Assembly: GCF_000002995.4 (NCBI RefSeq)
Contig: NW_025062476.1
Coordinates: 2,227,001 to 2,291,000, forward strand
Direction: 5' to 3'
DNA from: Brugia malayi
Lineage: Eukaryota; Nematoda; Chromadorea; Rhabditida; Onchocercidae
Length of the DNA stretch: 64,000 nt
How positions within the stretch are numbered: the stretch's first letter is position 1; each line of letters begins with the position of its first letter. The notes beneath the pieces were generated by a model. The model saw nothing but the letters and a program-made list of their open reading frames with translations. It was not told the origin of the DNA and did not search any database. Positions 26,254 through 37,128 of the stretch are shown here, one piece after another. The position numbers and the translations under genes are program-made.

Positions 26254-29200
26254 ATGATGACATCCGAATTGGTATCTGTCAACTGTAAAAGTGAAGAAGG
26301 AATAATAAACGAATCAAAAAATAGCAGTGTAAGCGTATCTTTTTTTCTGCCTCTCTCTTGACAAGATGATGTCCTTTCATCTCTTAATGGATGGAATTAT
26401 ACCGACTATTGTCCCAAGTTTTTAATTTTACTGTTGTTATGAGTTTGTAACCAGAAAAGTTTCACTTTTGAATTTGCACTCATTTTTGGCTGATTTCGTA
26501 TCATTCTGTTCAAGACAAATATATATGCAACTAATTCATCGTATCCAAGACATTTTTATATTTCAATTAGAAATATTTAACTGATATTTGGTTTATATAT
26601 ATCAACCAGTGTTAGTACTCTTACTTGAAGCTAATCTATTCAATTGTTTATACGTAACAGAGCAGCTACATACTTAGGCTTTGCATTGATTTTTGGAGGG
26701 TTTTTAAATTAATTAAAGGAAGAAGGCAATGAGTCTGTGGAATATGTGGTCGTATCAGAAACGGAGGAGAGCGAACGCTTAGAGCTCCCCTTATTACCAG
26801 AAGATTGTTCATTGAGTTTAAACACTTTGGTTCATGCATTCCCTGGTGCACATGGATTAAAATATAAAAATTCTATAACAGGAGCTAGTCGGGCTTTGCT
26901 GTAAGTTCATATTTTGACGTTTCTTTTTGGATTCTGAAATATGATAACTGTCATGATATTAAAGCTTATCCCTAACCTCTTTTATAACTGCTACCCCTGA
27001 CAAATCCACAAAATAAAATTGTCCCGTTTACGTATGAAAGTTTTCTTCAAATCAGTTAGCTGATGACCTGAAATTCCTAATTCTGGTGACTTATTTAGAT
27101 CTTATTACAGGATGGATCCACAGGGGACGCGTTTTCTTGCACCTCCCGATGGCTGGAAGAATAAGACATTTATTGTCATCTATCCTCACCGTGGTTCAGG
27201 TATCAGTTTTGCAATATCATTTTTAAAGATTTTTGGTGATTATGATGTCAGAGTTAGCGAAATCAATAGTTTTCTTAAGAGAACACAGAATCAGTTATTA
27301 TTAATGAATGCTGATGAAGGATTATTGCTCTTTGTTTGTCAAAGGATATATGTGAAATGATAAAAGTGATTATGTAGTGCTAGATTGGAATGCTGTGGTT
27401 TGATATCAACTCGTTATTTTGGAGCGGTGACGTTGGAAGTGAAGGTGAAATTGCCCAAGCGTTATGAGTGATGACTTTAAATGCGGAGTGTTTACCTGAT
27501 AGTGCCTGATATGAATAGTATAATAGGTGTTACTTCATGTAGAAATTCAAATGATACTGGGGAATTACTTTAAATTTAATGAGCAGTGGTGTATCAAGTT
27601 TAGATGCTCAGTTTGCTTCCGAAGGAAATGTAGTATGGGAACTGTTATCAAGAACGGGTGAGCATTGTAGAGAGAAATCAGTTGCACAAGCACAAACTCT
27701 AATTTTTTTTTGTGCAAGCATTAATTGTAGTTTGCATCTGAAAAGCATCAAAAATGATATCTTCAAATTAAAAAAGTAAATATGTTGAATTGATAGCTTC
27801 CACATATGTAGGAGGGGAAGAGGGGTGAGTGTGTTACGTTCATCGTCTAAACAATCAGTGTGTGGTGTGCAGGTGATCAGAACACGAAGCGCAAGAAGAT
27901 GATGGATGAGTGTGAGCAAGAGGGCGATTCCGAAGATTCGCAAGGGGGACGCGGGGGACAGTTTACCGCTAAGCAAAAGCGTATCGAGGATCCAAGTGGC
28001 GAGAAAGCGTGTATTGATTTGATTGTCCTCGGATTGCCATTCAAAACATCTGCTGAAACATGCAAGGCATATTTCGAAAATTTCGGCGAAGTCGTCCTTT
28101 TTGATGTAAGCTAATGCTACTTTTAACAAAAAATGCATCCTTGCAGTGGGACCTTTTTTCTTTCTCTTTTTCATCAGTACTCCATATATGTTGAAATGAT
28201 GAGTTTGATAGGGATTTTCGAGTTGCGGAATGATGTTAATTGTCTTGAATCTGTGTAAAAAAAACGTTTGATTGTGAACATTTTCAAATTTCTTTGACAT
28301 TTGTGAGTTGCTTGAGTTTGTTTTTTGGGTTTCATGGATTTTGCTTCTCTAATTTTATGCTTTCTGCAGAGTTTCATAAAATTTAAGGAATATCAGATTT
28401 ACCAGCAAAGTTTTTTAGTTGAAAACTGATCCTAGTGGTGCGTCAAAAGGTTTTGGATTTGTGCGAATGGCTGACTTTGATGCCCAACAACGCATCCTCA
28501 CGCAGCAAACGCATGAAATTGATGGACGTAGATGTCAAGTGAGGATTCCACTTTCGAAGGTGATTATTTTCAGTAATACGTTCAAACTTTTCTTGGCATA
28601 TCTCTTGCCATTGAGATATGAACGTTGTAGCTTACACGCTGAAGTTATTCTATCGACAGAGCTATTTTTAAATCAGTACATTTTGTGTGTTCATTTAGTA
28701 TAAAGATTTTCTTACTGTATAGAAAATTAGTTCGATTTGGCGTTGATTTTATCATTCAGTGCAGGCTTTTTTTTATCCGGAAGCTGCTTTTGGATCAGAA
28801 ATCAATAAGTTTTTAAAAAATATATCCTTAGATTATTGACGTTGTTCGCAATTTGCATTTTGCCACCATTACTGATTAGAGGTTTAGACATATACGGATC
28901 TGATTTCGAGTAAAATCAATAAGTTTTTAAAAAATATATCCTTAGATTATTGACGTTGTTCGCAATTTGCATTTTGCCACCATTACTGATCAGAGGTTTA
29001 GACATATACCGATCTGATTTCGAGTAAAAAAGCTGGAATTATAGGGAGATACAGGATCACCAATAGTAACTCGCATATTTGTGGGTCGCGTACAGGAAAA
29101 GACTACTGTCGATACACTCCGAAAATTCTTCAATGGCGAGGCTACTAAAATTGATCCAAATGCTTTTGTAAGTTATTTTATGGAAGATTTCGGTAAAGAT

Positions 29201-30274
29201 ATATTGGAAATTCTTTCTCCTATCGTTTGCTTTTTTTTTATTTTGCCTTTTTACATAACAACAGACTATGAAAATTTTTATGTTTTTTAATAGGTAACAG
29301 ATGTTTTCATTCCACGTCCGTTCCGATCATTCGCTTTTGTCAACTTTTCGAGTCCTGCGGTCGCCAAAGAACTAATGAGGTAAGTAGATAAGTAGTAAAA
29401 TATTTTTGTTTTTATTACATCGAACTGAATTCATCTTAAAAACTATCTTGATTTGGTAAAGCCATCATAGTAACTATTGAAAGATAAGCACTTACAAACC
29501 ATATGTTGATTTCACACAAATTAAGTTAATCTAATTTGTATACCACTCCTACTCGTTAAAATGTTAGTGATTAGTTTCTTAGTTAAGTGTTGAGGAATTT
29601 GAAAAACTTTGGTTTGCTTATTACTTTCAATACTTGTATTTGGTCTTGATTTCTCTAATTTTAAGACAGGGAGACTTCATTATTGATGGCTCATCAGTAG
29701 CAGTAAGTGCAGCGGCACCACGTGAATCAGACTTTTCTCCACGATACGGTCAAAATGCTTCGTATGGATTACCAAGTCAAGGACGACATTCGCGCAGATT
29801 TTCTGACAAATATGGCTATTCCCCGGAAACTGTTAGCTTCAAAAGTCCCGATTACGTTAGTGAACGCTTTATTGTCGAGAATGTAACTGCGACAGTAATT
29901 TAATTGTCATTCGTTTTTTAAATTTCTACTTGGAATGATAAAAGGTGAAATTCTAGACATCTTATCCATACGATCCCATGGTATCTCGCTCAGTGGATAA
30001 TTGGCGTGCTAATACTTATCGTTCTTCGGATGCACGCGCATCGAATCGTTTTTCACCTGGTTATTCCAATTCTCCCCGTTATTCGACACCGGCACGTTCA
30101 GGTACAAGCCAAGCATTAGCATCTGGGCTGGATGCGCTGAATTTGAACAAGATGAATGTGAATCCGGATATGATGGATGCAGCGTGGCAAGCTTTTTGGA
30201 GTACTCTGAGCAATAATAGCAGTAATGCTGGCACTGGCACACCTTCTGCTACAAATTCCAATGGGAAGTGGTAA
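26254..30274 (+). CDS. tdp-1: TDP-43 orthologue (TDP-1), RNA/DNA-binding protein
   Basis: A 478-residue protein in nine exons: 26254-26328, 26719-26900, 27111-27199, 27873-28105, 28419-28559, 29045-29167, 29294-29379, 29666-29855, 29957-30274. Domains: an acidic leader, then the N-terminal self-association fold (about 55-115, with FPGAHGLKYKN matching human FPGACGLRYRN), a KRKK nuclear localisation signal (122-124), RRM1 (about 164-240, RNP2 LIVLGL, RNP1 KGFGFV) and RRM2 (about 250-318, RIFVGRV and SFAFVNF). The tail is rich in S, N and R and contains NPDMMDAAWQAFW (442-454), which aligns with the conserved helix of the human C-terminal domain. TDP-43 proteins bind UG-rich RNA and control splicing, double-stranded RNA levels and stress responses in the nucleus. 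Exon 8 uses a TTAAG acceptor because the next AG breaks the frame. Human TDP-43 has 414 residues. Confidence 0.93.
28801..29028. repeat. 114-bp tandem duplication in tdp-1 intron 5
   Basis: Two adjacent 114-bp copies (28801-28914 and 28915-29028) differ at only two positions by eye. They lie just upstream of the RRM2 exon at 29045, ending 16 bases before it, so the second copy abuts the splice acceptor region. Confidence 0.93.
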
Positions 30275-31115
30275 AACTGAAACTCGTCAGTAGCAGATCT
30301 CGCTCGATTTGCTTTGTGTTCAGTTGAATTATTTATTTAAACAAAGTTCAACTAATCACTTTCTTAATTTTAAGATGCTGCAGTGGATTTTGAAGTAGTG
30401 TTTGTCATAAGTGAGGAATGTTGCCTATCACCTTTAGAATATACTTACAGAATGAATAAATTTAGGGAGAAAATGAATAAAGTCAATAAAAGCATAACTT
30501 GGACAGTCTTAAATATTTCATAAATTTGATGTATCCTAAAATCTTTTTGTTCATTCGAGCTGTATTCCTCTTTGACTAAGTTTCGAGTCCACTACTTATC
30601 CCCTGATTAGTTAGTCATATAGACATTTATGTATTATTTCGTTTATTTTCACTATTCCCTGACCGCTTCTTCAGAAAAAGATTTGGAAATTTTTTAATTT
30701 TCGGTGAAATTAATTAAGTTTAGAGAGAGAAGAGGGAGAAGGAGTAGAATTTTCTTCTTTTTTTAAAAGATTCGATTACATCATTCGTTTTGAGGGAGTT
30801 TTTTTTCTTATTTTATTAGTTTACAGAGTAGGCAATTCAGCGGTAATTTACTTGTTATGTCGTTTTGTAATTAATTTTTTTTTTTTTTTTTTTAATAGGA
30901 TGTTTTGGTCTTGAGCATATATATTCATTAAAAGTATGAAACAAAAACGAAACACAAATTGGTGAAACATGATACACAAAATCGGTAGACTACATACAAT
31001 GAAACGTGTGAATCGAAACAGTTGAAGCTCTCTAAAACTATAGAAATAAGAAATCAAGAAATTAAATTCAAGTTTAATATTATGTCGTACGTATAGTGAT
31101 ATAGGATCCATTTTT
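30275..31115. other. tdp-1 3' UTR and convergent intergenic region
   Basis: Non-coding. AATAAA occurs at 30455-30460, 30476-30481 and 30485-30490, about 180-215 bases after the tdp-1 stop, which are likely poly(A) signals. The rest is AT-rich, with an 18-base T run near 30877, and leads into the 3' end of the - strand cysteine-rich gene. Confidence 0.6.
30455..30490 (+). terminator. Cluster of tdp-1 poly(A) signals
   Basis: Three AATAAA hexamers within 36 bases, about 180 bases downstream of the tdp-1 stop codon. Confidence 0.55.
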
Positions 31116-32856
31116 TTAACAGACAGTGATGCAATCACATCGACATTGGCATGAATGACTTTCAGGATGTTTGTGAATCAGTTTGGAGGGATAGCTGCTG
31201 TCTGGGCATTGTGATTTACCACAATCACATTCGCATTCCGGACAATCTAAAAATAGTATTGTTTTTGAAAAAGTTGATTTATTCCAGGCATCTGTATATG
31301 AGAGTAATGTTTTCAGATCTATGTATAGCGGAAAGGGGCATATAGATAATTCTATAAGTGATCTTATTTATATCTAGATACATGTAGTTTTGTTAAGTCA
31401 AATTTTTTGAGGATTACTTTTGTCTTATTATCTATTATTCACCTAATCATTATAAATTCTAAAAAGCATCATTATAAATTCTGCTAAATATAGGCATTTA
31501 TAGTGATGTTCGTTAATACGAAATATTTACAAAATATTCGTGATATTGGATTTCTGGAAAAAGGAAATGAGATGGAAAATAATACAGGAACATCTGGATA
31601 AAGTAAACCTTGCGTTTTGTGTAATGTTCCCATTGGTGAACTGAAGGGACAAATTTCCATTTTCCAGATTATATCAAACAATGTATTGTTATCATTGTAC
31701 TGATGCCAACACTGCAATCCTCTGTAGATTAGGTCGTTGGCTATTTCGTGTTCAAAATTTTCATTTGGTTGATTAATACGATCGTTTATACAAGCATTCT
31801 CATCAATAATTATGTTTTTTGATGTACAACATATTGGATCCCATCTGAAAAAAAACTTTGATGATGAAATGAATTGTTTACAATTGAACAATAGCATTTT
31901 GCTTTATATTTAGTGATGAGATAGAGAAGGAGAAACCATTTTTTTTTTTTTTTTTTTTTTCAATGGATAAAATACTTTTGATTAATTTGAAAAAGAAATG
32001 GATAGGTTTTAATCATATCCTAGCATTTTCTAGGAAATTAGGTCTTGATTTTTTGAGATATTTCATGAAATGAAGTGATGATAGCTTACAGCATAACTTT
32101 TGCTGGATTTTCAATAAGGTAAAGATTGAAGCCTGCAAGCCACGTCTGCCCTGGGCAACCTTCCAGTATACCGGAACATTGCGGTGCACTTTGTAATGAA
32201 CCGCACTTAACCTTAAATGTAATGCTAAAAGAAATAAACACAACAAATTAATTCAGGATGCTACTGAGATGCTAAGATATAATAATGTCTACGTTAATAA
32301 ATGCTAATTAATTCTCAGAGAACCATATTTATTCAATCCAACTATTTATAAATGAATTATGAACATAACCGATAACTGATAGTTTAATTCAGGATGCCTA
32401 CTGGGTAGCGAATTCACTTATAATAGATATTTAACTTAGTAAATAAACAATCATAGAAAAGTAAATGTCTTTCATTCAATTATGTTGGAATAAACCAATT
32501 TCTAAATTCTAAAGACAAAAAAAGATTCCAAAAAGTACCAATTGTGTATTTCGTTCAATAAGTTCACATTGTACTACTAATGAGCCCAATTTTCCATTAT
32601 ATTTTGGAGATCGCTGTAACTTAGATACTCGATAACCTGGTCTACATATCAATGAATAGTCGTCAAGGGTAGTAAATGCAAAGGTATTAATAGTGTCACC
32701 AAAAGTGTACCACAAGAAGAAGAAAAAGCAGAAGTAGTAGTAGTGAACATGCATCATGCATGACATCAATGATTGCAGATCATCATCATTCCTCTTCATT
32801 TTCATCTTTATTCCTTCTTTCTCTACACAATTCAGAGAGATGGATGAAGATGACAA
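31116..32856 (-). CDS. Cysteine-rich, probably secreted protein of unknown family
   Basis: Four exons join cleanly: 32856-32539, 32211-32090, 31844-31531, 31246-31116, giving up to 294 residues. I do not recognise the family. Near the N-terminus a strongly aromatic hydrophobic run (YYYFCFFFFLWY) looks like a signal peptide; the true start may be a later Met (for example the one before SCMMHVHYYY). The mature part contains paired cysteines (CRPGYR, QCSGILEGCPG, WDPICC) and ends in a dense CPECECDCG...CQCRCDCITVC cluster that suggests disulphide bonds or metal binding. The second exon is entered at ACATTTAAG because the upstream TTTTAG acceptor would put a stop in frame. It is convergent with tdp-1 and lies 1.06 kb from the NPL4 stop. 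Extracellular location is inferred from the leader and cysteines. Confidence 0.7.
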
Positions 32857-33914
32857 TATACGAGTGGTGACAATCTATTGATCACTCATCAATCATATTC
32901 TTTATTCGGTCTCTTATAACTCGTCTTTCAATTGCATATCACTTTTTTTTTAATGCTTCATCCGTAATATGTTCACTTCATTGCTATTGCTAATATTTTC
33001 TTCATAAAATTTTCCTAAGAAATTAATTTATTCATAAACTGCATTTGACTAATTGAACTTTTCTTACGTCAAATGGAATTAGATGCAAAGAAACACAGTT
33101 TTTAAATCTACGAGGAATTTCAGAGTTTGATATTTGAAGCAATAATATATTTGGTAATTTTGGTAACTTTTGAATGCATTACTTCTGAGAAATATAACGA
33201 AAGGTGCCCCAAAATAAAAAACACAATAAATGAAGAAATATCACGCAATAAAAATACTTGAATTAATGATTTGTTACATCTGTGCATTAATTTCAATCTT
33301 ATTTACTATGAGAATAAATATGAATATCCAATCTATTGCTAATTTCCTGAAATTCTTACTTCTGTAGATAAGACTTCACAAAATTTATTGATTCACCGTT
33401 CCAAATAGATATTTACTTTTTCAAGTTCATTTACATTGCAAAGATATATTTAAGACAACAGGTGCAAGCCAATGTTTAGAAATTATGATAAAAAATACAA
33501 CATAAACAAAAAGAAGAGATAAATAACTAGTTCACCGTTCAATATATTATAAAAACAAGACCCTTAAAGCGCATTCTCTAATATAGTAAGAATCTTGTGC
33601 ATTACAGCACCAAACCTTCCAAAAAAGAAAAAAAAAAATCAACCCTGTTTGAATTACTTCTTATTCAAACAATAATAGCAATCAAACTAAAGTAAAAAGA
33701 ATGTCAGCCAAAAAAAAAAAAAAAAAAAAAAAAAGAAAAAGAAAAATACGTCTTGACAAATAAAGGGATAACAAATTTGGCAAAGAATTGAGCTGTACGG
33801 AAACCAACTCAGTACAACTGTAAAACAGACAAAAGTAACGCTCTTTGAAAGCTCACAATATAATGAATTTGTATTCCCAGAGAGGGATGTATAAAGCGAA
33901 TTACAAATTAAACT
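32857..33914. other. Gap between NPL4 and the cysteine-rich gene
   Basis: About 1.06 kb of AT-rich DNA with a 27-base A-rich run near 33710-33740. No exon is visible. It should hold the NPL4 3' end and 5' sequences of the cysteine-rich gene. Confidence 0.6.
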
Positions 33915-36900
33915 TCAGGTTTCTGATCGAGGAAGACCACACATAGAGCAGTCTGTCCGACCCACCGAATTTTCAAAAGTACAATGCTTACAAGACCATT
34001 TAGTGCTTGATTCGGTAGCTGATGACTCTAAAAGACATTAATGTTAATTACAATTAACAACATAATTAGCTACAGTTTTAGTGTGACAGACTTTTAATTA
34101 TCTAAGTAAAATGGAAATTCTACTAGTTTTCTTTTTTCTGTTACCATTAAATAACTTTCTGAAATATTCTTAAAGACTTGCTGAAAACCGGCACTTTCAC
34201 CTTGCACTGAATGAAGGCATAATGTTGACAATGTTGCCCAATTGATACTTCCAGATGCCCATTCCATCGCTTTACCTCGGTCTTGCTGTTGAACTATATC
34301 GCAAAGAGATTTTATTTCTTCCTGAAATTTATCCCGTAAATCATGTTATCATAATATAATTTCCTTAACTGATGATGCTATTATGTCTTACATTTTGACT
34401 TATATTGTCGAAGGTACAGTTTATGGGTATAAGCTTATGCTGAGTCCATTTCAGAACGAGGAACACAAGAGGCTACTCACCTTCGAAAACTTTACTATAT
34501 CATTATTGAGAAGGAAAAGAAGAAAATGGAAATTAGTTGCCAATTCAATAAACTGATTCTGTGAAAATTCAGATATGTATCGACCAACTGCTTTCGAATC
34601 CTGAAACAGAAACTTTGGAAAATACAAAAATGAATAGACGTAAGAAAAATTGTACTCTGATGATGCCAATCTACTTACACAATTTACAATAGAAACAAAA
34701 TTTAGCATAAAACTCGTGAAACTATTAACGGCGTTCTCTGATGAATATAATTTCAGGCGCACGCAACATGTAACTCTTTTTATGTTCAACAAGCAACCAT
34801 TACAAAACTTACGAAAATGGCACTGTCACAGACATAACATAGAAAATTTTAACTGCTAGAAAAAGAAAAAGCGCAACATTCCAACACTCTTAAAAACTCT
34901 GAGTTAAATAGAAATTAGAAATAACGTACAATAACTGTAAATGATTATATATACCTGCAATTCACCAATTAAAATACGATTCTCAGTTGGAAAATAACAT
35001 TTTTTTGAAATGTTAAACGTAGCGTGTGGCTCCTTTGGCATTCCTGCCGGAACGTCAACAAGCAAATACTCAACAGGCATCGGACGGCCATTTTTTCTTG
35101 TTTCAACACCGTATTCATTCTTTTCCTGAAAATATGTTTGCATAAATGCGTGCTGATTACAGGACTGGTCTTAAAAGGAGCAAAATTCTATGTGGCATAC
35201 CATATAATAGACATCAGTGATATACTGTGATGGAGTTAAAGGCACTTCACGCAAATAAGCTAGCTCAGGATGAGAGGTTGGACACAACAAATTTGCCTCA
35301 ACAAGAGAAGCACACTGATTAGAAACTTGATAACCACTAAAATCAATTTGATTCCATTCATTACCTGCAAGCAAGATAGAGAAAATTTACTGGATGAAAA
35401 CGAAATTATTATCAATAAGTAATGCAAACAAATTATAGACCAATATTATTCAAAAGAATACAAAATACAACTCCAAAAGAATATAGCGGATGGAACATAA
35501 CTTACTAGTCAATATGTCTTTAACTTAATTTGCCAATACATAAATCACAACCTCGCCTTTATATCTAATTGTTTTCTATTATCGATACTCTGATGCACTG
35601 GCTAGACAAGAAAATCAGTTGCATTATATAGCAACAAAATAAAAATCAACTTCATTTAACCGATACAAAGTTTTGAAAAATGAACCTGATGCAACAACAG
35701 TAGTAAATTTAGAGCCAAAATATCCATCGGTACAAAAAGTGGTTATGTTAGGATATTTATTTTGTAACCAACCAGCTGTGATGCATTCCTGTGCAGTTAA
35801 GAAAAATGAATCCTGAAAGAATAATATAGGCTCCAAATCATGAATTTTTTAAAAATCTAAATCATTTAGCTTAAGTCACAAAATTGTGAAACATGAAAAC
35901 CTTGTGTCGCGTACAATAAACAGTGCCTTTAGATGAATCTGCAGACCACAAATCAGTGAAAATCCAACCAACGCGTTTCAAATTAAGATAAGAACAAAGT
36001 TCATCCACCACTTTCTCTTGTGGATCGGCTTCTAAACATACTGAATCGGCCGAACAGGACTATAATATCATGAATTAGGAAAACAGCAGTAAAATAAAAA
36101 TGAATAAAGAATTACATAAACTTAACCAAATAGACCAATCAAACCTGCGGTGGCTCATAAATAGCAGCAACTGTTGCTTTAATCCCAAGCGGAATCTCTT
36201 GAAAAGATTCGTAACGTCCGATCATATAACCTATTCTTTGATGACCCGTTTTGCGCCAAAATGCAAGAAAACGATTCACAACTTCTTCATTTTCAATTGA
36301 TATATTGTCTACATGTCGAAAACGCTAAAAAGAAAAGAATTTAATTATACGAACATATTTGAAGTTTTTTTTTAATAACAGAGGAGCGCACTGAATGTGA
36401 GAACCATTACTTAGGGTTACAACATCTTATTACTTAAAGAATTAAACACTGCATTATTTTGTTTAAAACTAGTCTTAGATATAAATCCTGACCACCTCAA
36501 ATATGTGATATGAAATAAATCCTTGAACATAAATTTAAGAAACCTGTCTATTAAGTGTAACCATCGGCGGTCGACATTTACTACATATTCCTTGTGGATA
36601 CGGTTTATGACTTGGACAGTTAGGTTTCAGTGAACAAACAATATTTTCTAGTGGTTTTTTCAGTTGCGTTCCTTTACCGTGACCAGCAGTCATTTTACGC
36701 ACATATGCATGAAAGGACATATGCTTGATATCCTTTTTTTTGAGGTAATCTTCATCGTACGGCTAGAAACTCTAGTAAAAGCCTTTCCGAATGTTTTAAT
36801 AATTGCCAAAAACAACGGGAATTAAGCTGTAACCGAAGTTATTTATGTAAATTACTATAATTCTACACTTTTTTCATCACTGGTGAAAGAATGAAATAAT

Positions 36901-37128
36901 ATGTAAAGGTAGGTTTAATATTTGAAAAACTGAAATTATCAACAAAAAGTTACGACGACAATCATATTTCAAGCATATCACCGACAATTAAAGAAAAGAA
37001 CTTACATCTAACGGTAAACAGTAGGTACATTTTTGACGTGTGCCATGATGACACATGCGTGGATCTCTCTCTCGTATAATCATTCCATCTTGCTTTGCAA
37101 GGTAATTATCTACGTCGTCAACTTTATC
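33915..37128 (-). CDS. npl-4: NPL4 (p97/VCP-Ufd1 cofactor), 5' end unresolved
   Basis: Ten exons encode the last 516 residues: 37128-37006, 36762-36544, 36324-36145, 36059-35901, 35812-35686, 35364-35201, 35125-34955, 34600-34481, 34321-34145, 34025-33915. The first exon carries the zinc-binding start of the zf-NPL4 domain ([25 protein letters not shown]). [20 protein letters not shown] and TLNRQ follow, then the inactive MPN-like NPL4 domain ([39 protein letters not shown]). A C-terminal NZF finger, [10 protein letters not shown]...CSMCG, should bind ubiquitin. NPL4 with UFD1 recruits p97 to polyubiquitylated proteins, including in ER-associated degradation and replisome disassembly. Human NPL4 has 608 residues; the missing part is the ubiquitin-like N-terminus. 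Entry to the last exon needs an AGAG acceptor or an alternative donor in the previous exon. Confidence 0.92.

Noticed and set aside
27200..27360. Read-through of tdp-1 exon 3 to 27360
   Set aside because: A good GTATCA donor at 27200 joins in phase to the NLS/RRM1 exon, and the read-through residues do not match TDP-43.
27608..28300. 230-codon - strand open frame, the longest in the window
   Set aside because: It is antisense to the RRM1 exon and flanking introns of tdp-1. It has no recognisable domain, no splice partners and odd composition, so it is best explained as a shadow of the coding exon.
34451..35836. Extended frames around NPL4 exons (for example to 34792, 35836)
   Set aside because: These are exon frames read on into introns; exon ends were set by GT..AG sites and by the NPL4 alignment.
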